Positions 33,929-45,900 of a stretch of DNA of 64,000 bases are shown in pieces (positions within the stretch are counted from its first letter, which is position 1; every line of letters starts with the position of its first letter). The position numbers were made by a program, and so were the translations under genes. The stretch is taken from assembly GCA_028752905.1 (NCBI GenBank), contig JAQNBH010000017.1:31984283-32048282 (forward strand), given 5' to 3'. Source of the stretch: Cladorhizidae sp. MBARI D1340-BT2. Taxonomy: Eukaryota; Porifera; Demospongiae; Poecilosclerida; Cladorhizidae. Under the pieces are notes generated by a model. It was not told the DNA's origin. It made no database searches and was given only the letters and a program-made list of their open reading frames with translations.

Positions 33929-36900
33929 TAGATAAAACCCTGCTTGCCTTCTTGTTCTTTCTGTACATATTGACCCTTTTAAATTAGATTTAATCTGTAA
34001 AGATTATACTTTATTTCATTGGCCTTTCTTTTACACAGTATGAAGTTGATAAATCCAAGCTTCCATCTCACACTCTGTGGTTTACTGTGTGGGATTGGGA
34101 CAAACTTGAAAAGAATAATTTTTTGGGAGAAGTTAAGCTTGCTTTATCTGATGCTGAGCTGGATGGCACGGGTCATTACTACGATCTCTGTGACAATATG
34201 GATAAGGTTTGTAATTATAATAATGTTCTACTAATAGTTTCTTGTTCAAATTCACTACTTTAACCCTTTCACTGGCAGATTTACGGAGGACATTTTACAA
34301 AAATTGACACAATTTCACATAATTTTTTTTATAGAGGACCTGATGAAGACAAGTACCCAACAACTATATATCAGGTGATAGCTGATGCATGAAGGGACGT
34401 TATGTTAAATTTTTGTTGCTTAGCAACAAACCACAGAAATGTGAATATTGTTATAAGAGACAGGAAGTAAAATAAAAGGGTTTATATCGGGTTTATATCA
34501 TCTCAATTTCATATTACACATGAAACCAGCAATGTTAGATGGTCAACTTTTGGTCAACAACAACAACTGTTTGTAAAATAACCTCTCCTCCAACCCTGTC
34601 TTCTCCTCTGCTGCTTCCTCATCCTCCTTCTCCAGCTCCATGAGTGAAACTACCTTCCCAGGAGAAATAGTTCTTATTATTATGCTAGTTACTAGGCTTT
34701 ACTATACAACTCTTATCTATTCTTACCTTGGGGGAAGTCTTCATGACCATCGCTATCGTCTGAAGCTTCGCTTGACAGAGTAGGGCGATCTATACTTTGA
34801 AAACTTGCTTCGTGGTCGGTGCCAACAGCTTCTGTTATAGCTACCATAGCATCACTGTCAACTAAGCCACTTCCCAGGTAAGCACAGGCACTTTCTTCCT
34901 CTCCTTCACTAACGTCAATCTCGGACAGGCCTAAGTCATCCTCAAATAGGAAGTCTAACGCTTCGTCTCTACTCTAAAGCAAGTCGCCATTTCTTCTTCG
35001 AGACCGGGAATTAACCGGAAGTGATGTTTGCTGGCATGTTTACTTCCCTTTCCTCATTCCGTATTTTCCTGATATTCAGGGGTATATTAGAGGCATGCTT
35101 TGGGCATATTCGTACAATTTTTTAAGTTAATACCGCGAACGGTTAATTTTTTATGAATTGTTTCGTCGCGGTTAATCCGTTTTCGCGACTTAAGTCGCTT
35201 ATGCCAGTGAGAGGGTTAAAATAAGCATATATATATGCGGTGATTTGGATGTTTCTAAACATATACCATATAAACTGTATACCTGCATATGCTTACTTTA
35301 CTGCTCCATCTTAAAAAATAGTATAAAAAGTTAGAGAAACAAACTTGACTTCTGTTTTAACCCTTTCACCGCTGACTTTCCTGGACATTTTTCCTAAAGT
35401 ATACCAGATACCCCAAAAAATCATTATAAAATCAGCAATCCATTCATATCAGTTGTAATTTTGTCATGTGATAGCACCATTGTTTATAAACAATGTGATC
35501 TCATTAGTTAACCACATTATCAACCACAAAATATGAATATCATTATGCTAAATTTCTCTATCAATATCTAACATTTAATCAACAAAAAATGTTTATAATA
35601 TATTTACTCATTTAGTTAGCTCATTTAGTTAGCATTTAGTAAACATTAGTCATAATAATTTAGGCATATAGCAATATATAGCGGAGGGTTTTTGACAAAA
35701 TTTGATCATATGATTCTATAGCCCAGCAATACAATGGTTTATTATGTTATTGAAATTCAACTATTTGAGAAAGAACATGCAAATACAAATATGTAGATAC
35801 TTTAGCTAACCTGAGAAGGCTTCCTGATCAATTTCATTATAACTAGAGAGCTGGTTATAGCAAAAGGAAGAATCCTGAGGGTTTAAAGTAGGGTCAACTA
35901 CAGCGCTAAAGAATGCACTGCTGCACGATCAGAACTTGCATTTCCAAGGTAGCCACATATTTCTTCACCTTCTTCTTCCTCTGACTCATCCTCAGTGAGA
36001 GCAAAATTCTCGCTAGAAACCAGGGAAAGTACTTCTTTAAGCATTAAACATCCACTCATTTTTAGGTCGTCAAAACCGCGAACCGTCGGTAGTTGCACGT
36101 AATTTTCGCTAACTAATCGGGCGTTTCCGGATGTAATTTTTGGACGTCATATAGAGTAATAGTTGCTCTTTCCGGTGTATGCAAATTATGACTCTAGGCC
36201 AAGCGATCGATTTATTAGCGATTTTTAAAGTCCTTTACGCCATATGGCGCTTACAGCGGTGAGAGGGTTAAATGAGCAAGTAAAAAGTAATTTTTTTTTG
36301 ATTTTTCTTAATGTTTGGGGATCACAGCTGTTGTCATGGGCCATCTCTCTAGACCTGCTGACTTTTTACATCTGCTAAAAATGGCTGCCACTGGCTTACT
36401 GGAAGTCACCTTTCCCGCTTGTAAAAGAATTGCTGAAGTTTTGTTGTAGAAAAGGAACATTTTATTGAAGACATTATGTCTGCATAACTTTTGTTGACTT
36501 TCTTTAACCCTTTCACTGGCAGATTTACGGAGGACTTTTTACCAAAATTGACACAATTTCATTTTTTTATTATTATAGAGGACCACATGAAGACAAGTAC
36601 CCAACAACTATATATCAGGTGATAGCTGATGCATGAAGGGACGTTATCTTAAATTTTAGTTGCTTAGCAACAAACCACAGAAATGTGAATATTGTTATAA
36701 GAGACAGGAAGTAAAATAAAAGGGTTTATATCGGGTTTATATCATCTCAATTTCATATTACACATGAAACCAGCAATGTTAGCCAGTCAACTTTTGGTCA
36801 ATAACAACTGTTTGTCAACAACAATTTTTTGGTTGATTATAACAAACCACAATAACTAACCACAAAGATGTGAATATCATTATAAGTTGAAAAAGGCTCC

Positions 36901-39900
36901 GTTTCATACACATGAAATCAGCAATGTTAGCTAGTCAACGTTTGGTCAACAACAACTATTTGTCAACAACATTTTTATAACAAACCACAAAGATGTGAAT
37001 AGCATAACAAAGAGGAAGTAAGGGCTAGGGTCCATAGTACTGAAAAATAAATAAAAGTATGTGCAAAGTGTGCATAACATAATTATAAATAAATATATAT
37101 AGATAAAAAATAAAAGGGCAATGCTTGGCATTGTGAAGGTCTGCATGTTCAGCATAACTCAGACAAACACATAATGCTACATTATAAAAAATATATATAT
37201 ATATAAATAATAACCTCTCCTCCAACCCTGTCTTCTCCTCTGCTGCTTCCTCATCCTCCTCCAGGTCCATGTGTGAAACTACCTTCCAAGGAGAAATAGT
37301 TCTTATTATTATGCTAGTTACTAGGCTTTACTAGGCTTTACTATACAACTCTTATCTATTGTTACCTTGGGGGAAGTCTTCATGATCATCGCTATTGTCT
37401 GAAGCTTCGCTTGGCAGAGTAGGGCGACCTATATTTTGAAAACTTACTTTGTGGTCGATGCCAACAGCTTCTGTTATAGCTGCCATAGCATCACCGTCAA
37501 CTACGCCACTTCCCAGGTAAGCACAGGCACCTTCTTCCTCTTCCTCACTAACGTCAATCTCGGACAGGCCGAAGTCATCCTCAAATAGGAAGTCTTAAAC
37601 GCTTAGTCTCGGGTCTCTTCGAGACCGGGAATGAACCGGAAGTGATGTTTGCTGGCACGTTTACTTCCCTTTCCTCGTTCCGTATTTTCTAGATATTCAG
37701 AGCTATATTAGAGGCATGCTTTAGGCATACTCGTGCAATTTTTGAAGTTTATACCGCGAACGGTTAATTTTTTATGAATTTTTTCGTCGCGACTAATCAG
37801 TTTTCGCGACTTAAGTCGCTTATGCCAGTGAGACCGTTAAAGGTAGTCAATTCTTATGCAAAATTGCAGCTTATGGTATTTTCATTCTAGTAATATGAAC
37901 TTTTAAAAAAGATTCCTCATGAAAATAACTACTTCTGTAAATATAATGGTTATCTAAAAATGGAACAAATTTACATGAGTATTGTAGCGACCAGACTTTC
38001 CTGCGTCGTGATTTGGACATTCCTTCATGACACTTCCGTGTACACTAGTTAATTAACAATCATAATGTTCTAGTTAACGCACAGTTGTATGAAACCTTAC
38101 CAGTTGAAATGTGCTGCCTATTGAGAAGTGTTATATAACTTTTATCCACTTCATTGGTGACCCCGACGCTGCCTGTGTAGCATCTACACAGCCTACCAAG
38201 CAAGTTTACATGGCTCTTGAAGAGCCTCACGCTGCTGTCCATACTGTCTCCCTTAAACTGCTTCCATTTTGGCAGGAAGACCCAGCTCTTTGGTTTCACC
38301 AGATGGAGGCACAGTTTGCTACCAAGGGCATAACTCAACAGCTAACAAAGTACCACTATATCGTTGGCTCCCTAGCACCTGAGATTGCCCGTTAGGTACG
38401 TGATGTTATTGTCACTGTTCCGGCTGTTGATCCTTTTGACACCTTGAAAGAGCGCCTCGTCTCATGCACATCCCTCACTGAGTCCAAGAGGATGCAAAAA
38501 CTGCTCTCTCTGGAGCCACTGGGCGACCAGAAACCCTCACAGCTACTTCGACGAATCGAACAGCTAGCGGACAAAACCTGCAATAATGACCCAATCCTTC
38601 AAGAAATTTTCATCACTTGTCTTCCAGTGGCAGTCCAGCTCGTCTTGAAATCGCACCCTGACAAAAGTACAGAGCAGCTCGCTTCCCTTGCTGACAGCCT
38701 CGTTGCAGTCACCCCAGAAGCCTCTCTACCTGGATCCTTCAGCACCATCGCACCTGTCACTGCCAATGTTGACACTATTGCCTCTCTCTGCTCTGAGCTG
38801 GAAGACCTTACACGTCGATTCTCCTTGCAGCAGAAAACTGGCAATTTTTCAGCTCCCTCTATCACCTCCCCTTCCGCCACACTCTGTTGGTACCATGCCC
38901 GATTTGGCAAGGATGCCACCAAATGCAAAAAACCTTGCTCTATGTCGGGAAACGCTTTCCCCGCCCACTGATGGCGACCAGTGGATCGGGAAATAACAGT
39001 CGCCTTCTGTTTGTTAGTGACTGCACTTCCGGCCAACGCTACTTGGTCGATTCTGGTGTGGAAGTCAGTGTGCTTCCTGCAACATGTATTGACCGTCAGA
39101 CACTTAAGAAGGGACTCCCTCTCAGGGCCGCGAACGGTTCTGCCATCCCCACCTTCGGCAAACGCACCTTATCTCTGCACTTTGGCCTCTGGAAGAACTT
39201 TAACTGGACTTTCATCCTGGTCAATGTCAGCCAACCAATTATTGGTGCAGATTTTTTTCCGTGAGCATGGTTTGCTCATTGACCTCAAGCACTACCGACT
39301 ATATGACTCAGAAGTACCCTGCAGCAGCATTCCTGCTTACCTTTCTGACCTTGAAGCACTCCACCTCAACTATTTTTCTACGGCACACAATCGGTATTAC
39401 GCCATTCTCTGAGACTTCCCCCAACTTACTGCTCCTCAAGTGGCTGACAAGACACCAAAACACGGTGTCCAGCACCGCATTGTTACTGCTGGCAGACCAA
39501 CCTTCGCAAAGGCTCGTCGACTTTTCCCTGCAAAGCTGGCTGCTGCTAAGAAGGAGTTCAACAATCTCCTTCAGCTTGGTATCATCCAACCATCCTCCAG
39601 TGCCTGGGCTTCACCACTGCATATGGTGCCCAAGAAGTCAGGAGCATGGCGTCCCTGCGGTGATTATCGTGCCCTCAATGACATCACCACACCTGACCGA
39701 TATCCCATCCCTCACATCCAAGACTTCGGAGCATCACTGCGTGGAGCCACAATCTTCTCCAAGGTAGACCTTGTCTGAGCTTTTAATCAGATTCCTGTGC
39801 ACCAAGAGGACATCCCAAAGACAGCCATTATAACACCATTTGGTCTCTATGAATATCTCATGATGCCTTACGGACTCCGGAATGCAGCACAGACTTTCCA

Positions 39901-42900
39901 GCGTTTTATGGATCAGGTCTGCCGGGAGCTCTCCTTTGTCTTTGTTTACATGGATGATATCCTGGTAGCCAGCCACACACCTGAAGAGCATGACCAGCAC
40001 CTGCAGACTCTCTTCACACGTTTGTCTCAGTATGGGCTGGTCATTAACCCTGACAAGTGCCAATTTGGTGTCTCCACTCTCGACTTCCGCGGCCATTGCA
40101 TTAGCTCCGCAGGCATTGCCCCTCTAGAAGATCGTGTGGAAGCTATACGCAATTTTCCTGTTCCAGATAACAAGACTTCCTTGCAAGAATACCTGGGACT
40201 TATTAACTTTTACTGCCGCTTTTATCCTCACTGTGCGGAAGTCCTCCACCCGCTATACCTGCTCCTCAAAGGGAAGAATACTCCCTGGATCTGGACACCT
40301 GCATGTCAGGCTGCTTTCATCAAAAGTAAGCAGGCACTACAAACACTTACCCTGTTGGCATACCCTGATCCTTCAGCACTAACGTCCATCACTGTTGATG
40401 CCTCAAATGTTTCTGTTGGTGCAGTCCTGGAACAGCAACTTAATAGCCAATGGACACCAATCTCCTTCTTCTCCCGCAAACTCCGCGATCCGGAGACAAG
40501 ATACTCAGCCTTTGACCGGGAACTACTTGCCATCTACCTGGCTATTCGCCACTTCCGACACTTTGTGGAGGGTCGAGCCTTCACCATCTTCACTGACCAC
40601 AAACCACTGACATTCGCCCTCTCAAGTGCCAACTCTGACAAGTGGACACCTAGACAAACTCGTCACCTCTCTTTCATATCAAAATTCACCAGTGATATCG
40701 ATGGGAAGGACAATGTTGTCGCTGACGCCCTGTCCCGCATTCACAGCTTCTCAGCAGTTACTCCTACATTGAACTATACTGAACTTGCCGCTCATCAGAC
40801 TGCCGACCATGAGACCCAAGCTCTATGCACTGCTACCACATCTCTGGAGCTAGTAGACATCACACCTCCGGGATCTCATCGTTCGATCCTCTGTGATATG
40901 TCACTGAGTTTCCCTCGTCCAGTTGTGCCTATCTCCCTCCGTCGCAGAGTTTTCGACATCCTGCATTCTCTTTCACACCCAGATTCCTGACCCACCAAGA
41001 GGTTAATCTCAGCTCGGTATGTATGGCCTGGGTTCAAAAAGGATATCACCTCATGGGCCAAGTCATGCCTTAGCTGTCAGCAGTCTAAGATCTCACGACA
41101 TGTGGCTAGTCCCCTGCAGAGTTTCCCTGTTCCAGATTCGAGCACCTTCATGTTGACATTGTGGGACCTCTCCCACCTTCAAGAGGCTACACCTATCTGT
41201 TTAGAGTCATTGACTGATTCACTCACTGGCCAGAAGCAATCCCGATGGCTGACTGCACTGCTCAAACATGTGCCCAGGCATTCCTTTCAGGGTGGATTGC
41301 TCGCTTTGGTGTGCCGGCTTCTGTCACCTCTGACCGTGGATGCCAGTTCATCTCAGAACTGTGGCGGGATGTCCTCCACTTGTTCGGAAACCACATCGTA
41401 CCATCCACAAGCTAACGGTATGGTTGAGCGAATGCATCGCCAACTTAAGGCAAGCCTCAAAGCAAGGCTCACCACTGCAGCTTGGTGCACTCAACTCCCC
41501 ATCGTCCTCTTGGGCATGCGTACTGCCCTCAAGGAAGATCTTGGTACTTCAGCTGCCGAACTGGTCTATGGCACTACTCTTCATCTCCCTGGAGACTCTA
41601 TTCATCAGGCACCACAGATGACATCACCAGGTACCTTTGCTGACCAACTGCGGCAGCACATGGCACAGCTGAGACCTTCACCAGTCATTACCCACGGTCA
41701 ACGTGCCTTCCATGTGCCCTGTGATCTGCAGTCTGCCACACATGTTTTCGTGCGGCATGTTGCCCATCGCTCCCCACTTCATCGACCTTATGATGGACCA
41801 TTCCGTGTACTCCACAGGTCTGACAAATTCTTCAACATGGATCTTGGCTCACGTACAGATAACATATCCATTGATCGTCTGAAAGCAGCCTTCATAGAGT
41901 CACCGTCTCTGCCTCCGTCACCCACACCACCACGGTCCCAATCTCCTCTGGCTACATCAGCTCCACCTCGGCACCGTCTCTCTCTGACTGCACCTCCTTT
42001 CATGCCCTCCACACCGTCACCTAGGCTACCTGCTTCTGGTTATGTCACCAAAGCTGGCCGGACTATTCATCCTCCAGATCGCCTTTGTTCCATCGTGGAA
42101 GATCACTGGGGGGAGCACTGTAGCGACCAGACTTTCCTGCCTCGTTTCCATCCTGATTTGGACATTCCTTCATGACACTTCCCTGTACACTAGTTAATTA
42201 ACAATCATAATGTTCTAGTTAACGTATGAAACCTTACCAGTTGAAATGTGCGCTGCCTATTGAGAAGTGTTATATAACTTTTATCCACTTCAGTATCAAT
42301 CATTTAATTAAGGGTTGTGGCTTTAGGACACCTATTGTAAAAATCTGGAATGCTTCGTGTTTAAAATAATACATATGAAAATATTTTGTGTCAGCATATT
42401 TTCATAGTACTCGTGGCATTGCTGAAATGGTGAGATTTTACTGCAATAATATCATTATTGACAGTATTGGTAAAAATGTAAGAAGCTATGAAGCTTAGCC
42501 AAATGTAGAATATATTCAGAATTTTGAAACAAAATTCATTGCCTGCCTTGCTAACTAGAGCTGGGTTGATTGAAGAACTAGCTAGCTAAAAGTAAAATGA
42601 CTATAATGATGTGTAGCTTAATTAAGGGGGTCCACTACCCAAAAAAACAAAAAACCCAAAAAAACCCCCAACTTCTCTCTGCTTTAGAATTTTTATTTGA
42701 AATCTTGTATGATGTGTACCTATACACAGACCTACCTTCTGGTGCTGTGCCAACTACCCAGCTACAACTGATCCGGACTTAGTGAACATTTAAGATTTCA
42801 CGAGGACAGTCATATTTGGAGACTAGTTTAATTTGGGATTTCACAACTTACCACAGGGGAAATTATAAAGTATGAAACATAACATAACATTGAGTTTTTT

Positions 42901-45900
42901 TTAAATAGTGTGATCATGGATTTTAAAAACTATTGCAATTTCTTGGTAGCATTTTCATTGTTTTTTTGTACTTGTTGACATCATACTTGCTTAAAATTAA
43001 AAACAGAGAATGTCATCTTGTAGCTCTCATTGAGAGGAAACAGAATCTATATAATTTTGTCTGATTACTCCAAATATGAAGCAGGGAGAACCGTCCTTGG
43101 CCCCAAAAGCAACTTTTTCGGGACAGGCATTTTAAGGACTAGCACTGTATAGTATTTTCAATGGTTGAACTGACCATACCATTAAAAAAAACACCAAAAG
43201 TGGTATACATATACATACAAGAAAAATCAAGAATAGGGAGGGGAAGTTTGGTCTGTCCTATATAGGCTGCTTCCTAGGGGGATGACCAGAATCACTGGTT
43301 TGCTTCCGTTGTCTGTCTCCACGGCCATTGAAACTCACTATTACGTGAAGCGTCTTCTTCGCAAATCGGGAGTACTCAAGTTAATATAAGTCCAGAATGG
43401 AGCATCCAAATCTTCTCCAATTTGGAAGGCAGCATCTTGCATGTACTGTCATCATATTTTGGGGGGAAAACCGGGAAAACCCAAAAAAAAACCCAAATTT
43501 TTTTTGGGGGTAGTGGACCCCCTTAAACAATATTGTGCTGGGGGAGGGAGTATACCAAGTGGTTTGTTATTGTCAATAGGCAAGCTTGCATCAATTCCAA
43601 AGCTTTTGATCACATGACCTTAAAGGAATTCAGGGGCGCACATGTCTCAATTTAATTATTGACCTAAACAGTTATGTCGTCATTTAATCGGTTAAAAATC
43701 TATGCTAATTAACCAGTCAAAATATAGGGCACCACTTTTGTCTTACATCCAGAGAAATGTCCTAGTTATTGCTACTTGGCCACAGTGTATTAAACTTCAA
43801 CTACACCAACCACTATTTTGAGTTGAAAGTGTATGATCACTGATCAATGTTGCATGGTATCGCACACAGTATTGATTGTGACATAATTTTTGATTTGTTA
43901 ATTCTGTTAGGGATTATAAGTCAAGCATTAACCGTCTCACCGCCGTATCTGCCATATGGCGGAGTTGTAAATGACCGCGACAAAAATAAATATATAAAAT
44001 CGTTAGTTTTAGCTACGCATGTGCTAAATATACCTGGGGATGTCCCTTGCTTTGCTAGAGCTGGAATTAAAATAGCTGAGGTATAGTGCCTAGGTAACCA
44101 AGATATTCGTGACGTCAAACTCAGCAGATCGATTAAAAAATGGCTTCTAGACTAAATTGGACGATGTTTTGGCAATGCTGGATGACGACGAATTCGGTCG
44201 TCTGAGGATGAAAGCAGTGATGAGGAAGGAGAAGGGATATTTGCCTACCATGGAGAACAGACTAGAGATCCTGAAGAGCTAGCAACTCTGAATGACATCG
44301 TAGATTCAGAACCTTTTTTGCCAGTCCAGAGATAGTAGCGCTGATTTGCGTAGGGATCCAGGTCTTGAGACTGACGATGGTGAAGAACAGGAACAAGATG
44401 TCCCAGGAAAATAAATAGCCATACATGTAAGATCCTTTAGCATTACTGCTTTTTTTCTGACTTGTATAAAAAAATAGCATTTACCTGGGTACTTCGCGGG
44501 TACTAGCTATCCATCTATATAGCTATAATAATATAAAGCTAGTAGGTAGTTAATTAGCTATGGTTTCTAATTATCTGCCCTAGTAAAATATGACACTGTC
44601 ATTTTATTATATTTACATCATGATGTAATCTCCAGTTATCTGTCCATATTCTGCCTAAAAATACAATCAAAACAAACAATCAAATGTTGTAATGATATTC
44701 ATCATGTGGTCAGTTGCTAGGCAACCTACAGTTGACCACAATGTTTGTCAACACCAATGCTATAACATCAACCATGGTTGCTAGGGACATTTGTGCACTC
44801 CTGGTTGAATATAAAATATTATGTAAAATAACGTCACTATTTTTAAAAAGTGCTGTGTAAATCCAGCGGTGGAAGGGTTAAAAGCTTCATTGCTGATGGA
44901 TGTTGTAAATGCCAGTGTCCAATGTTTTTACTCAAGCTTCACCACAACCTACCTACTCCTAGTTATTATGATATACTCTGTAATCTTCACAGGGCATTGT
45001 TGAACCTCCGATGCTAGTCTGTGATCATGGGAAGCTGAAACTGGGGTTGATGTTTGAGATACTTGGGTCAAAGAATGGTCAGACAATTGGGAAGTTGCAT
45101 GTCCATATCAAAAGTGCCAGTAAGCTTCCTAATATGGACATGTATGGCTTCACTGATGGCTTCGTAAAATTGTTGCTGTTGCCAAATCAATCCTCAAAGG
45201 GGAAGATAAAAACAAAAGTCATAAAGAATGACCTTAACCCTGTCTGGAATGAGAAGTTCGAATACGACAACGTTTCCATGGAGGAGCTCTCATCCCAACA
45301 AGCACTGGAGGTGACTGTATGGGATTATGACTTGATATCCAGAAATGACTTTGTTGGGGGGATTCGTATAGGTCCTAAGCTTGGCCAGGCCAATGCATGG
45401 ATGGACTCCACTCTACAGGAAGCCAGCCATTGGGAGGAGATGCTGGCCTGTTCAGGTGAATGGGTAGAGCGTTGCCATGATCTGAGGCCATCTATGGATT
45501 ACAGGGATATATCTCGCCCAGAACCTGCTATCATTACTTCACATGAGGAAATGCCCAAGGTAGAGGATGTGACTACTCTCATATGTAATGTAAGGAAAAT
45601 TTGCAGGAGGCTTGCTGTTGTTTGTTCGTTTGTTTTGTGTGTGTATGTTTGTTGTTGTTGAGGGTGTTGTTTTCATTGTTGTTATGTTTATCTTTGTCTA
45701 TTTCACTTCATGATGTAGACGTAGTTTTGGTCGTGTATGTTCTTATTGTTACTATCTCTTCCATTCTTTCAAAATTAGCAAACTGATGAATACCATTACC
45801 ATGTTAGCTGTTAGTGACACCAAGTAATGCATTTTGTTTCAATATCTGTTAATTGTTGTAAATGTAGGATTCAACAGCTGTATCAAGAAATCTGTCATCC

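Larger units (their letters stand above)
37983..42292 (+). mobile_element. Complete but inactivated Ty3/gypsy LTR retrotransposon
   Basis: It has two LTRs (37983-38153, 42119-42292), a GTAT target duplication (37979-37982, 42293-42296), a primer site just inside the left LTR (TGGTGACCCCGACG) and a G-rich polypurine tract (GGGGGGAGCA) before the right LTR. The order gag-PR-RT-RNase H-integrase marks Ty3/gypsy. Stops in gag and RT and frameshifts in protease/RT and integrase make it inactive. It sits in sense orientation inside intron 6 of the C2 gene. Confidence 0.95.

Noticed and set aside
45590..45786. Val/Cys/Leu-rich extension of exon 7 as a membrane anchor of the C2 protein
   Set aside because: It begins at a strong donor (GTAAGG), is T/G-rich like an intron, and an in-phase short terminal exon is available at 45868. 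It remains a possible read-through isoform.
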